The notes under the pieces were generated by a model. The model was given only the letters and a program-made list of their open reading frames with translations, was not told the origin of the DNA and did not search any database. Shown in pieces: positions 8,396 to 18,441 of a stretch of DNA of 64,000 nt. The translations under genes were made by a program, and so were the position numbers. The DNA comes from Methylorubrum extorquens (GTDB taxonomy: Bacteria > Pseudomonadota > Alphaproteobacteria > Rhizobiales > Beijerinckiaceae). Location of the stretch: contig NZ_JALJXF010000001.1 in the NCBI RefSeq assembly GCF_024169925.1, forward strand, positions 1,308,001 to 1,372,000, written 5' to 3'. Numbering within the stretch: position 1 is the stretch's first letter; each line of letters starts with the position of its first letter.

Positions 8396-9202
8396 ATGAC
8401 TGCCATCGCCCTGACCATTGCCGGCTCGGATTCGAGCGGGGGCGCCGGCATCCAGGCCGACCTCAAGACCTTCGCGGCCCTGCGCGTCTACGGCGCCAGC
8501 GTCATTACGGCACTCACGGCCCAGAACACCCGCGGGGTGCAGGCGATCCACGACGTGCCCGCCGATTTCGTAGCCGCGCAGATCGACTCGGTGTTCTCCG
8601 ACCTCGCGGTGGGGGCGGTGAAGATCGGCATGCTCTCGCGGCCCGAGACCATCCGGGCGGTGGCCGAGGGTCTGCGGCGGCACGCCACCGGCATCCCGGT
8701 GGTGCTCGACCCGGTGATGGTGGCCACCAGCGGCGACCGGTTGATCTCGCAGGAAGCCGTCGAAACCTTACGCAGCGAGCTGATGCCGCTGGTCACCGTC
8801 ATCACCCCCAACCTGCCCGAAGCCGCGACCCTGCTCGACGAGGGGGAAGCGGGGCACGAGAACGAGGCGGTGGCGCAGGGGCGGCGGCTGCTGGCGCGCG
8901 GCGCGCGGGCGGTGCTGATCAAGGGCGGCCACGGCGAGGGCCGGGAAAGCGTCGATCACCTCATCGCCGCGGATGGGACCCTGCGCCGGTTCGCGGCCCC
9001 GCGCATCGAGACCCGCAACGACCACGGCACCGGCTGCACCCTCTCCGCGGCGGTGGCGGCCGGGCTCGCCCGCGGCCAGGGCCTCGCGGAGGCGGTGGGA
9101 GGCGCGAAAACCTACGTCACTGCAGCGATCCGCGCGGCGGACACGGTGCCGGTCGGCCATGGCCACGGTCCGCTCCACCACTTCTTCGCGCTCTGGCAGT
9201 AG
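8396..9202 (+). CDS. thiD: Hydroxymethylpyrimidine (phosphate) kinase
   Basis: ThiD phosphorylates HMP and then HMP-phosphate, supplying the pyrimidine half of thiamine to ThiE. At 268 residues it has the normal length. It carries [19 protein letters not shown] at the N-terminus (substrate pocket), [25 protein letters not shown], and the C-terminal anion-hole motif [12 protein letters not shown] of ribokinase-fold kinases. It is translated from ATG 8396 in the same direction as thiE. Confidence 0.93.
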   Translation: MTAIALTIAGSDSSGGAGIQADLKTFAALRVYGASVITALTAQNTRGVQAIHDVPADFVAAQIDSVFSDLAVGAVKIGMLSRPETIRAVAEGLRRHATGIPVVLDPVMVATSGDRLISQEAVETLRSELMPLVTVITPNLPEAATLLDEGEAGHENEAVAQGRRLLARGARAVLIKGGHGEGRESVDHLIAADGTLRRFAAPRIETRNDHGTGCTLSAAVAAGLARGQGLAEAVGGAKTYVTAAIRAADTVPVGHGHGPLHHFFALWQ

Positions 9203-9207
9203 GCGCC

Positions 9208-9257
9208 AGAGCATCGTCCGGAAAGGTAGCCGCCGGCTCACGGACAAGAGATGCTCT
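9208..9257. repeat. REP-like palindromic element
   Basis: An imperfect palindrome starts AGAGCATCGTCCGG and ends GACAAGAGATGCTCT, with a GCCGCCGGCT centre, just after thiD. It resembles the intergenic repeat at 20213-20373 and 25689-25795 (AGAGCAT/GAGCGCAT arms around a CCGG centre). This kind of repeat is common between genes in Hyphomicrobiales. Confidence 0.55.
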
Positions 9258-9427
9258 CGCGCGCGCGAAATCAGCCCTCGCCGGCTTTTGCGTTTGACAG
9301 ATCAAACGCTCGTTCGGATAACGGAACGCCTTTCGGTGCCCCGCTCAAGACTTCGTGATCCGACCCGCCCGCGAGGGTGTTTCCGGCGCGCGCATGTTCT
9401 GTCGGGCACTTTCAGCGGACCGACGTG

Positions 9428-10057
9428 ATGCAGGACATAGCGGCAAGCCTCGAGCGTGGACGGCCGAAGGATCTCGTCAGCGGCGCCCAGGTGCTTTCGG
9501 GCCAGCTCGGGAAGACGATCCAGCGCCTGCGCAAGGCCTACAACCTCTCCCTCTCCGAACTCGCCGAGCAATCGGGTGTGGCGAAGTCGATCATCAGCCA
9601 GATCGAGCGCAACGAAACCAACCCGACGCTGGCGACGATCTGGCGGTTGAGCCAGGCGCTCGACGTGTCGATCGAGCGGGTGCTCGCCACATCCGACGAA
9701 GAACCCTTCATCGAGCGATTCTCGCGCGCCGACACCCCGCGGCTGGTCTCGGACGACGGCCGGGTTCGACTTGCCATCATCGGCTGGATCAAGACCGTCG
9801 AGTGGCTGCAATGGTACGACCTCACCGCCGATGCCGGCGGGGTTCTCGAATCCGACGCGCACCAGCGCGGCTCGGTCGAGTCGCTCTCGGTGCTGGAGGG
9901 CAGCTTCGAGGTGGATGTGGCCGGCGAGGTGCAGCGGGCCAATGCCGGCGAGACCCTGCGCTACCGTTGCGACCGCCCCCATAGCATCCGCTGCCTCGGC
10001 GACGGGCCCGGCCGCGCGACCATGGTCGTCATCATGAAGGCCGCCGTGATGGAGTGA
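9428..10057 (+). CDS. XRE-cupin transcriptional regulator
   Basis: This 209-residue regulator has an N-terminal helix-turn-helix (residues about 28-83). It contains TIQRLRKAYNLSLSELAEQS and GVAKSIISQIERNETNPTLA, a textbook XRE domain. The C-terminal cupin barrel (about 125-205) contains SDAHQRGSVESLSVLEGSFE and AGETLRYRCDRPHSIRCLG. Such proteins usually sense a small molecule through the cupin and control a metabolic operon. ATG 9428 was chosen because the HTH begins soon after it. The ligand is unknown. A strong terminator follows. Confidence 0.88.
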   Translation: MQDIAASLERGRPKDLVSGAQVLSGQLGKTIQRLRKAYNLSLSELAEQSGVAKSIISQIERNETNPTLATIWRLSQALDVSIERVLATSDEEPFIERFSRADTPRLVSDDGRVRLAIIGWIKTVEWLQWYDLTADAGGVLESDAHQRGSVESLSVLEGSFEVDVAGEVQRANAGETLRYRCDRPHSIRCLGDGPGRATMVVIMKAAVME

Positions 10058-10096
10058 TCCGGCGCCGCCGCTCCCTCGGAGCAGCACCATCGTACG

Positions 10097-10137
10097 AAAA
10101 AGGCCCCCGTGCTTGAGCGCAACGGGGGCCTTTTTCA
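10097..10137 (+). terminator. Rho-independent terminator (bidirectional)
   Basis: A perfect 15-base stem GAAAAAGGCCCCCGT / ACGGGGGCCTTTTTC encloses an 11-base loop. It has an A-tract on one side and a T-tract on the other. It can serve the upstream regulator on the plus strand and the convergent giant gene on the minus strand. Confidence 0.9.
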
Positions 10138-10209
10138 TTGGTCACTTCGCTCGATCGAGTTTGAGGCGAGCTCGGTGACACCGAACCCGCCTTCTCCGAC
10201 CCATCAGTC

Positions 10210-13200
10210 TCAGGCCTCGTCGAACCGGCCGCTGGCATGCGCCAGCATGGTGTAGACCTTGCCCGTCTCCGAGGTGAGGTAGGCGTCCGCGCGCTTCGTG
10301 TCGCGGTCGTTCTTCGTCACCTCGCCGAGCAGCCGCTCGAACTCGCCGACATAGCGATCGACCGTGCGGCGGAACTCGGCATCCGCCCGGTAGCGGCGCT
10401 GGATCTGCTCGAAGGTCTGGCGCCCCTGGGTCGTGTAGAGGCGGCCGTCGAAGAGGTTCGTGTCGCCCTGGCGGTAGCGCTGCCAGAACTCCACCGAAGC
10501 CTGATGATCCACCATCCGGGCGATGTCGGTCGAGATCGCGTCGAGCGAGATCCGCTCCACCGGTCCCTTCGCCTCGGGCGCGGCGGCCGGAGCCGGGGCT
10601 GGGACCGCCTCGGCGCCGTCGTCGTCGAGCGAGGCGCGAGTCAGGAGATCGGACAGCCAGCCGCGGTTGTCGCGGGTGCTGGGCCGTCCCTGGACCGGAC
10701 CGGGGATCGCGGCCGGGCTCGCCGGACGCACGGGGGCGGAGGCCGCCGGCTGAGACCGGCCCGCCGCCGGAGCCGCAGTGCGGGCCGGTGGGGGTGCGGC
10801 GGCCGGAGCGGGCGAGGCGATCGACACGCCGCGGCCGGCCTCGGCCGTGCGGCGCTGCTCGGCCCCGCGGGCCTGCGCCGCCGGCTGGGCGACATCGACC
10901 GAGCGGTTCGAGCGGGCCACCAGGGCGGACAGCTCGTTCAGCGCGTCGATCTGCTCGGCCACGACGCGGCGCATCTCGCTCGTCGCATCCTGCGTCTCGC
11001 GGGGCAGGTCGAGAACGCCGCGCTGCAGGTCGGCGCGGGTGGCGTCGAGTTCGCGGCGGATCTCGGCGGCCATCGCGTTCATCCGCGTGACCGAATCGCC
11101 AAACTGGCCAGAGGCGGCGGCAAAGCTCTGCATCATCTTGGCAGAGGCCTCCTCGATGGCACTGCGCACCGCGTCCGCCGTGCGGGCGCTCTCCGTGTCC
11201 GCGCCGCTGCGCAGGCGCTCGAAATCGCCCGCCACCGCGGTCCCGGCCTCGCGGGCCGCGCGGGCGACGCTCTCGCTGAGTTCGCGGGCGCGGGCCTCGG
11301 CTGCGCGCAGCGTCTCCTCGACCACGCTGCCGAAGCGGCCGGTCTGGGCCTCGATGGCCTGGCTACGCTCCTCGAGGCGCGACAGCACCGCCTCGACCAC
11401 GGCCTGCCGGCTCGACAGGCTCTCGGCGAGACGACCTTCCACCGCTTCCAGGGTGCCAGCGGCCTCGGACAGGGCACCGACATGGGTGCCGGTGCGCTCC
11501 ACCAGCGCCTTGCCGCGGGCATCCAGCGTCTCGGCGAGGTCGGAGGCTTGGGCGAGCGCCCCCTGCGAGGCCTCGCGCAGCGCCACGACCTGGGTCGAGA
11601 CCCGGTCGGAGGCCTGCGCCGTGTCGGCGGCGACCCGGTCGAGGGCCGACTGGATCTGCTCGACGCGGGCTGCGAGCCCCTGCTCGATGGCGCCGAGATT
11701 CTCCGAGGCGCCGCCGACGAGGTCCTTCAGCCCGTCATTGGCGTTTTCGATCCGGGTGAGGAAGCCGGCGACGTCGCGGCGGACGCGCTCATGCGCCTGG
11801 GCGACGGTGTCGGCGGAGGCCGCCGCGCCCTCGTCCAGCGCCGCGCGCAGGGCTTTCGCCGACTCGACGGTGCGGACGACGATGGCATCGGTGCGCTCGC
11901 GCAGCGCCTCCACCAGCGGGGCACCCTTGTCGGCGATGAGCCGGTCGAGGGCTTGCTCGCGCTCGGCCAACGCGTCGGCGAGCGCCGCAGCCGGTCCGTC
12001 GATCATGCGAGCGAGGGCGCCGTTGCGCTGATCCATGGTCTCGGCCAGCGCGTCGGCGCGGGCCTGGACCTCGGCGGCGTGACGGCGGGCGCGCTCCTCC
12101 AGCATCCGGCCCATCCCGGCGATGCCAGCGTCCACGAGCGCCGCGTAGGCGTTCTGGCGCTCGTCGAAGGTCTCCGCCAGGGCAGCCTGCCGCTCGGTCC
12201 GCTCGTCCAGGGCCGCAACCATCCGGGCGGTGCCGCCGTCGATGAGCGCCGCGTAGGCCTCCTTTTGGCGATCGAACGCCTCGGCCAACACCGCGTGGCG
12301 GCGGGCCCGCTCTTCCAGTGCGGAGACCATGCGGGCGGTGCCCTGCTCGATCAGGCTGGCATACGCCTCGCGCTGCCCGTCGAAAGCGTCGGTGAGGGCA
12401 GCCTGCCGCTGGGCACGCTCGTCGAGAGCAGCGACCATCCGGGCGGTGCCCTCCTCGATCACGCTCGCATAGGCATCCCGCTGCCCGTCGAGGGTCTCGG
12501 CGAAGGCGGCCTGCCGCCGGGCCCGTTCGTCGAGAGCCGCAACCATGCGGGCGGTACCCTCCTCGATCAGCGCCGCGACGGCCCGCTGACCCTCCTCCAC
12601 CGTCTCCGCCTGCGCAGCGTGGCGGCGCGCCCGCTCTTCGAGCACGGCGACCATGCGGGCGGTGCCCTGCTCGATCACGCTCGCATAGGCGTCCCGCTGG
12701 CCGTCGAAGGCCTCGGCGAACGCGGATTGCTGCCGGGCGCGCTCGTCCAGCGTCGCCGCGATCCGGGCCGTCCCCTCTTCGATCAGCGCCGCGACCGCCT
12801 TCTGGCGCTCCTCGACCGTCTCGAACTGGGCCGCATGCTGGCGTGCGCGCTCATCGAGCGCCGCGACCATGCGAGCCGTGCCGCCATCGATCTGTGCGCC
12901 GTACGCGTCCTGGCGTTCGTCGAAGGCGTCGGCCAGCGCGTTGGCCCGGTTCGCCACCACGGTGGCGAAGGCGCGCAGGCGGGCGTCGATGCGGGCGGTG
13001 AAGTCCTCGCTGCGAGTCTCGACGGTCTGCGAAAGGGTGGCCGCCTGGTTCGCCACGAGCCGCGCGAAGTCGCCGCCGCGGCTCTCGACGAGCCCGTCGA
13101 GACTCCGCATCCGCTCGTCGAACACCGCCGCCAGCGCCTGGGTCTGGGTCTCGAGGCGACCGGTCAGCGTCGTCGAGCGCTCATCGACCAGGGCACCGAG

Positions 13201-16200
13201 GGTGGCGTGGATCTCGTCGAACAGGGCGCGCAGCTCCTGCGCCCGCGTCTCGACGGTCTGCGCGACCTGCTGGCCGCGCCCGTCCACGATGTCGCCGAGG
13301 ACGCCGAGGCGTTCGTCGAACAGGTGGGCGAGCCCCCGCGTGCGGGCATCCACCTCGCCGGCAGCGCGACCGATGCCGCTCTCCAGCGTCTCGACGAACA
13401 GGCGCGCGCCCTCGGTCAAAGCCGCCTGAAGCGGCAGGATGCGGCCCTGGAAGCCCTCGTCGAGGCGGCCGGCATGGCCGTCGAGCAGCCCGCGGATCTC
13501 ACCCGTGCGGTGATCGAGGATGTCCTGAACCGTGCGGGCCCGCTCCTCGAAGGTGGTCCGCAGGTCGTCGTTGCGGGCGTCGAGCATGGCGCGGATCTCG
13601 CCCGCGCGGCTGTCGAGCAGGTCCTGCACCGTGCGGGCCGGCTCCTCCAGGGCGGCGCGCAGGGCGCCGAGCCCGGTCTCGAACTCGCCGCGGACATGGC
13701 CGGCGCTGCCGTCCACGAGGCCGCGCAGCTCGCCGGTGCGGCTGTCGAGGGTGTCGCGGATCTCGCTGCTGCGGCTGTCGAGCAGCTCGCGCACCGTGCG
13801 CAGGCGCTCCTCCAGCACCGTCTCCAGGACACCGAGGCTCGTGTCGAACGCGCCGCGCACCTGGCCGGCACCGCCCTCCATCAGGCCGCGCAGGTCGTCG
13901 GTGCGGTGGTCGAAGGTGTCGCGGATTTCGGCACTGCGGGCGTCGAGCAGATCACGCACCGTGCGCAGGCGCTCTTCCAGCACGGTCTCGAAGCTGCCGA
14001 GGCCGGCTTCGAGCTCGCCGCGCACGCGGCCGGCGCTGCCCTCCATCAGGCCGCGCAGATCGTCCGCGCGGCTGTCGAGCAAGGTGCGGATCTCGCCGGC
14101 CTGAGTCTCGAAGGCGTGGCCGAGGCGGCCGGTGCCCTCGCCGAGCAGGCCATCGACCTGCCCCATGAGGTCGCGCAGGGTCGCGAGCAAGGCGGTGCCG
14201 CGGCGGTCGAGCAGGGCGCCAAGCGATGCGCCGCCCTGTTCCAGGGCCTGGGTGATGTCGGCGAGGCGGCCTTCAAGGCCCTCGACGGCCACGCGTCCGC
14301 GCTGGTCGAGGTCGGCGGCGAGCGCGCCGCCCCGCTCGTCGAACAGGTGGTTGAGGCTTTCGGCCCGCTCGTCGAACAAGCGGGCGATGGCCTCGACATG
14401 GCCGCCCAGCGCTTCGACGGCGAGACCGCTGCGGCGCTCGAGCAGGGCGACGAGGTCACGGATGCGGCCGGTCAGTTCGCCGTCGATGGTGCGGGTGCGG
14501 CTCTCGATCAGGCGCACCGCCTCGAGGGCCTGGATGCCGAAGGATTCGTCGAGGTGGCGGGTGCGCTCCTCCAGCGTGCCGCTGAGGGCGTCGAGGCGCG
14601 CGACCACGCCGGTATCGAGGCGCTCGGCACCCTCGTCGAGGCGGCGGGCGAGGTCCTGGGTCGTGCGCTCGAGCCGCTCGGCGATCTCGGAAGCGCGGTT
14701 GGCGAGAACGTCGCCCACGGAGCGGCCACGGTTGGCGATGTCCTGCGCGGAGCCTTCGATACGCCGGTCGAGGGCGTCGGTGAGGATGCGGTTGCCCTCA
14801 TCCAGCGTGCGGGCGATCTCGGAAGCACGGGTCACCAGCGCCTCGTTGAGGGCGTTGGCGCGGGCGCCCAGACGGGTGTCGACATGACCGACGAGCGTGG
14901 CGAAGCTCTCGCCGATCTCGGCGGCGCGGCGGGCGGAGAGGGATTCCATCTCGCCGATGCGCGCCTCGACGGTCTCGCCGGCAAGGCGGGCACGCTCGGC
15001 CAGGGAGTCGGCGAGCGCATTGCCCTGCACGGCGATGATCCGGTCGATCTCGCTGAGGCGCGAATCCAGGGTGTCGCCGAGCGCCTGCGCGTTGCCGGCG
15101 ATCCGGTCGGCGAGGATGTCGCCGCGGGCGATGGTCTCTTGCAGAGCAGCGAGCCGGTTGCCCAGCGCCTCCTCAACCGCGCGGGTGCGGTTGTCGGCGG
15201 TCTCGACGAAGGCGGCGTGGCTCCGGTGCAGCGTGTCGCCGACTTGCGAAACGTGGCCGGCAATGGCGAGCACGACCTCGCGGCTGGCGCCTTCGAGGCG
15301 GGCCTGAGCCTCGTCGGACTGGCTGGCGATGAGCGCGGCGGCGCCCCGGCCATGGCGACCGAAACTGTCCTCCAGGGCTCCCAGACGGGTCTCCAGCTCG
15401 GAGCCGACCCCCTCCGCGGTGCGCGACAGCGCCTGTGCCGTGGCCTCGCCGCGGGCGGCAACCTCGTCGCCGAGACCGCGCAGCGTCTCGCGCAGGGCCT
15501 CCAGAGCGCTCTCGGTGCGGCCACCGACCTCGCCGCCGGCCTGTTCGGCGGCGCGCGCCAGGGCCGCGGTGGCCTCGGTGCTGCGGGCGGACAGCTCCTC
15601 GCCGATCTGAGACAGGGCATCGCGCAGACTGCGCAGCGACGCCTCGGTGCGGCTGTTGACCTCGCCGCCGGCCTGCTCGGCCGCGCGGGCCAGGGCCGCG
15701 GTGGTCTCGGCGCCGCGGGCGGACAGTTCGTCGCCGATCCGGCCCAGCGTCTCACGCAAGGCGCGCAGCGATTCCTCGGTGCGGGTGCCGACCTCGCCGC
15801 CGACCCGCTCGGCGGTCCGCGCCAGCGCGTCCGTCACCTCGGCGGTGCGGCCGTCGATCTCGTCCTGCACCTGCCGCAGCAGGTCGCGCAGACCCTGTGC
15901 CGACTGGTCGGCACGACTGCCGATCTCGCCACCGGCCTGGGCCGCTGCCAGCGACAGCGCGACGCTGGCCTCCGCGCCGCGCACGGAAATCTCGTCGGCC
16001 ACCTGCCGCAGGAGATCCTGGAGCGCGTGCATCGACTGGTCGGTGCGGTTGCCGATCTCGCCACCGGCATGGGCGGCGGCGAGCGCCAGGGCACCGGTCG
16101 CCTCGGCGCTGCGGGCCGACAGCTCGTCGGCCATCCGCTGAATCGCGGCGTGAAGCGCCTGCGACGCGCCCTCGCTGCGGCTGCCGAGTTCGCCCCCGAC

Positions 16201-18441
16201 ACGCTCGGCGGCGGCCTGGAACCGGCCCACCACATCGTTCGAACGGTTCTCGACGGCGGCGGCGGCCTCGTCGGCGGCGCGGCGCAGCGCCTCGGCGGCC
16301 TCGGCGAAGCGGGTGGTGACGGCAGCACTCTGCGCCTGGGCGGCTCCCGAGGTCTCCTCGGCGACGTGCAGCATCCGCGCGGTCGATTCCACGGCGCGCT
16401 CGGCAAGCAGGCCGCTCATGGCCTCGGCGGCCTCGCGCAGGCGGCGCTCCAGCGCCTCGACGCTGGCGCCGACGGACGCGGTTGCGGTCTCCGTGTTGCG
16501 GCGGATGCCGTCATGGGCCGCAACGGTCCGGGCGTCGAGATCCTTGCCCAGGCGGGCCACGGTCTCGCGCAGGCTCTCGGCGCTGCCGTTCGCGTTGGCA
16601 GCAAAGCTGGCGCCGAGCCCGGCCAGAGCCTGCTCGACGGTGGCGGCGGCCTGCGCCGCCCGCTCGGTCATCAGGCCGGCGACACGCTCGCCCGCCGTGT
16701 CGAGGTTCGAGGCGAGCGCCCCGCCCTGGACGGCGATGACATCATCGACGCGCGACGCCGCCGTCTCGATACGGGCGGCGAGTTCGAGACCGCGGCCGTT
16801 CATGGTCTCGGCCGCGTGGGTGGCGGAGGCCAGGAACGCGTCGCGGACCCGGTCGATGCGGGTGGAAAAGTCATCGGCCACGCTGCCGGCGGCGAGCGCC
16901 AGGGCGGCCTGCGCGTCGCGCCCGCGTCCTTCGATCAATTCGGAGACGCCGGTGCCGGCCGCCTCGATCTCGGTGCGCAGCGAGGCACCGCGGACGGCGA
17001 TGTCCTCGGAGATTGCCGCGCCGGTGGCGGCGAAGGTGCGGCTTAGGCCCTCGCCGGTCTCGGCAAAGCGCGCGGTGATGGCGCCGCCGGTCTGGGCGAA
17101 GCGCTCGGTCAGCTCGGTCCCGCGCGACAGGAAGGCCTCTTCCAGGCCCTTCGTCGAGCGCTCGAAGGTCTCGCGCACGGCGCCGCCCTGGCGGTCGAGC
17201 GCCTCGATCAGGCCGGTGCCGGTCTCGGACAGGCTCTGGGCGACGGCGCCCGCATTGTCGGCGAGCGTGCGGGTGAGCGCCCCGCCGGTGCGCTCGAAGG
17301 CCTGCGTCACCGCGTCGGCGCGCTGCTGCAGCGCGCTGGTGAGGCTGGTGCCGATCTCTTCGAGGCCGCCGCGCACGCCTTCGCTGGTGGCGGTGAGCTG
17401 GCGGACCAGATCGTCGCCGCGGGTCGAGACGTTGCCGACCACCCGTTCGCCGACCTCGCCGAGCGCGTTGGTGATCGCCTCGCCGCGGGCGTCGAGCGCC
17501 CCGGTGACGCGCTCGCCCGCGCCGTTGATGGCGGCGACGATGCGCTCGGCCGCGCCATCCAGCTCGCTCGACAGGTTCTCGTGCGATCCGGCGATCGCTC
17601 CGCGCACCCGGTCGGCGCTGCCGACGATGGACTCGCGCTGGGCGATCAGCTCATCGACCAGGCTGCGGATGCGGATCTCGTTGTCGGAATAGGCCCGCTC
17701 CAGGGTCGAGATCTCTCCGCGCACCAGCGTTTCGAGTTCGCCCGCGCGGGCCAGCGCCCGCTCCACGCCGTCGCCGACGGCGGCGACCTCGCGGCGCACG
17801 GTCTGCGACATGGTCAGCACCGCGTCGGTCGAGAAGCTCTCGGGCTCGGCCAACCGGATCGCCACCTCGCCGACGGCGCGGGCGACGAGGCGCATCTCGT
17901 GGGCGCGCACGGCCAGCATCGCCGTGATGAGGAACAGCACGATCGGCCCGGCGATGGCGGTGGCCACCACCGCCGCCTGAAGCGCGGTGAGCCCGGTCAC
18001 GAACGTCTTCAGGTCGCCGCCGGACTGGTTCCAGGCCAGCGCCACGAGGCCGTTGAGCCAGAAGAACGAGGCGATCGCCGCGACGAGGTACGGCTTGCGC
18101 GAGGGCCGCACCCGGAGCGTCTGCTGCAGGATGCCGATGTTCTGGCGGTCGTCGTTGGCCACCAGCGAGCGGTCGGGCGGCAGGAGCCCGCCCTCGCGGC
18201 GCGAGCGCCCGCGCTCGGGCAGCGGCAGATCGGACGCGGCGGGATCGATGTCGAGGGTCGGGGTGCGGCGTCCCCCGGCCTCGGAGAACGGATCGGCCAG
18301 CGGATCGCCGTCGCCGACATCGGGCAGCCGCGGCTCGACCCGGGCAGTGTCGCCCGGCGCCGGAATGTCCAGATTCAAAGCCTGCTCGATCGCGGAGAGT
18401 GCGGCCTCCGCCGGATCCTTCAGCTTCTTCTCGGTGGCCAT
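10210..18441 (-). CDS. Giant membrane-anchored coiled-coil protein, GPR/RgsE-like polar growth factor
   Basis: The 2743-residue protein starts at ATG 18441 behind GAGGG. Residues 1-115 are soluble and acidic. Two membrane helices lie near 118-137 and 157-177. About 2200 residues of Ala/Glu/Arg-rich helical repeat follow, then a Pro/Ala linker, then a compact C-terminal domain of about 120 residues (SVEFWQRYRQGDTNLFDGRL ... GEFERLLGEV). This layout matches the apolipoprotein-like growth pole ring protein GPR of Agrobacterium and RgsE of Sinorhizobium, which organise polar growth. The role is inferred from architecture. Different internal repeat periods are described separately. An Hpt gene is divergent upstream. 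Confidence 0.8.
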   Translation of the reverse strand: MATEKKLKDPAEAALSAIEQALNLDIPAPGDTARVEPRLPDVGDGDPLADPFSEAGGRRTPTLDIDPAASDLPLPERGRSRREGGLLPPDRSLVANDDRQNIGILQQTLRVRPSRKPYLVAAIASFFWLNGLVALAWNQSGGDLKTFVTGLTALQAAVVATAIAGPIVLFLITAMLAVRAHEMRLVARAVGEVAIRLAEPESFSTDAVLTMSQTVRREVAAVGDGVERALARAGELETLVRGEISTLERAYSDNEIRIRSLVDELIAQRESIVGSADRVRGAIAGSHENLSSELDGAAERIVAAINGAGERVTGALDARGEAITNALGEVGERVVGNVSTRGDDLVRQLTATSEGVRGGLEEIGTSLTSALQQRADAVTQAFERTGGALTRTLADNAGAVAQSLSETGTGLIEALDRQGGAVRETFERSTKGLEEAFLSRGTELTERFAQTGGAITARFAETGEGLSRTFAATGAAISEDIAVRGASLRTEIEAAGTGVSELIEGRGRDAQAALALAAGSVADDFSTRIDRVRDAFLASATHAAETMNGRGLELAARIETAASRVDDVIAVQGGALASNLDTAGERVAGLMTERAAQAAATVEQALAGLGASFAANANGSAESLRETVARLGKDLDARTVAAHDGIRRNTETATASVGASVEALERRLREAAEAMSGLLAERAVESTARMLHVAEETSGAAQAQSAAVTTRFAEAAEALRRAADEAAAAVENRSNDVVGRFQAAAERVGGELGSRSEGASQALHAAIQRMADELSARSAEATGALALAAAHAGGEIGNRTDQSMHALQDLLRQVADEISVRGAEASVALSLAAAQAGGEIGSRADQSAQGLRDLLRQVQDEIDGRTAEVTDALARTAERVGGEVGTRTEESLRALRETLGRIGDELSARGAETTAALARAAEQAGGEVNSRTEASLRSLRDALSQIGEELSARSTEATAALARAAEQAGGEVGGRTESALEALRETLRGLGDEVAARGEATAQALSRTAEGVGSELETRLGALEDSFGRHGRGAAALIASQSDEAQARLEGASREVVLAIAGHVSQVGDTLHRSHAAFVETADNRTRAVEEALGNRLAALQETIARGDILADRIAGNAQALGDTLDSRLSEIDRIIAVQGNALADSLAERARLAGETVEARIGEMESLSARRAAEIGESFATLVGHVDTRLGARANALNEALVTRASEIARTLDEGNRILTDALDRRIEGSAQDIANRGRSVGDVLANRASEIAERLERTTQDLARRLDEGAERLDTGVVARLDALSGTLEERTRHLDESFGIQALEAVRLIESRTRTIDGELTGRIRDLVALLERRSGLAVEALGGHVEAIARLFDERAESLNHLFDERGGALAADLDQRGRVAVEGLEGRLADITQALEQGGASLGALLDRRGTALLATLRDLMGQVDGLLGEGTGRLGHAFETQAGEIRTLLDSRADDLRGLMEGSAGRVRGELEAGLGSFETVLEERLRTVRDLLDARSAEIRDTFDHRTDDLRGLMEGGAGQVRGAFDTSLGVLETVLEERLRTVRELLDSRSSEIRDTLDSRTGELRGLVDGSAGHVRGEFETGLGALRAALEEPARTVQDLLDSRAGEIRAMLDARNDDLRTTFEERARTVQDILDHRTGEIRGLLDGHAGRLDEGFQGRILPLQAALTEGARLFVETLESGIGRAAGEVDARTRGLAHLFDERLGVLGDIVDGRGQQVAQTVETRAQELRALFDEIHATLGALVDERSTTLTGRLETQTQALAAVFDERMRSLDGLVESRGGDFARLVANQAATLSQTVETRSEDFTARIDARLRAFATVVANRANALADAFDERQDAYGAQIDGGTARMVAALDERARQHAAQFETVEERQKAVAALIEEGTARIAATLDERARQQSAFAEAFDGQRDAYASVIEQGTARMVAVLEERARRHAAQAETVEEGQRAVAALIEEGTARMVAALDERARRQAAFAETLDGQRDAYASVIEEGTARMVAALDERAQRQAALTDAFDGQREAYASLIEQGTARMVSALEERARRHAVLAEAFDRQKEAYAALIDGGTARMVAALDERTERQAALAETFDERQNAYAALVDAGIAGMGRMLEERARRHAAEVQARADALAETMDQRNGALARMIDGPAAALADALAEREQALDRLIADKGAPLVEALRERTDAIVVRTVESAKALRAALDEGAAASADTVAQAHERVRRDVAGFLTRIENANDGLKDLVGGASENLGAIEQGLAARVEQIQSALDRVAADTAQASDRVSTQVVALREASQGALAQASDLAETLDARGKALVERTGTHVGALSEAAGTLEAVEGRLAESLSSRQAVVEAVLSRLEERSQAIEAQTGRFGSVVEETLRAAEARARELSESVARAAREAGTAVAGDFERLRSGADTESARTADAVRSAIEEASAKMMQSFAAASGQFGDSVTRMNAMAAEIRRELDATRADLQRGVLDLPRETQDATSEMRRVVAEQIDALNELSALVARSNRSVDVAQPAAQARGAEQRRTAEAGRGVSIASPAPAAAPPPARTAAPAAGRSQPAASAPVRPASPAAIPGPVQGRPSTRDNRGWLSDLLTRASLDDDGAEAVPAPAPAAAPEAKGPVERISLDAISTDIARMVDHQASVEFWQRYRQGDTNLFDGRLYTTQGRQTFEQIQRRYRADAEFRRTVDRYVGEFERLLGEVTKNDRDTKRADAYLTSETGKVYTMLAHASGRFDEA
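12110..12905 (-). repeat. 108-bp (36-residue) tandem coding repeats in the giant gene
   Basis: Seven to eight direct units each carry a version of GTARMVAALDERARRQAAFA followed by ETLDGQRDAYASVIEE. The recognisable ACCATGCGGGCGGTGCC-like block recurs every 108 bases at about 12219, 12327, 12435, 12543, 12651, 12759 and 12867. Neighbouring units are nearly identical, which suggests recent duplication or gene conversion. Confidence 0.85.
13465..14130 (-). repeat. 165-bp (55-residue) tandem coding repeats in the giant gene
   Basis: About four units carry RTVRDLLDARSAEIRDTFDH, then RTDDLRGLMEGGAGQVRG, then a glycine-leucine spacer. The block GTGCGCAGGCGCTC recurs 165 bases apart (about 13795 and 13960). 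55 residues is five 11-residue (hendecad) helical units. Confidence 0.8.
15440..16160 (-). repeat. 132-bp (44-residue) tandem coding repeats in the giant gene
   Basis: Units of the form AGGEVNSRTEASLRSLRDAL followed by SQIGEELSARSTEATAALAR recur with a 132-base period, for example near 15530, 15662 and 15794. 44 residues is four hendecads, consistent with a continuous left-handed or untwisted helix rather than classic heptads. Confidence 0.8.

Noticed and set aside
12110..16160. CRISPR-like regular repeats
   Set aside because: Repeats are in-frame protein units without unique spacers.
10237..17046. A 2269-codon open frame on the plus strand, antisense to the giant gene
   Set aside because: Open only because GC-rich repeated codons of the giant gene lack antisense stops; no domain, ribosome site or natural composition. 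The minus-strand frame has membrane helices and conserved ends.
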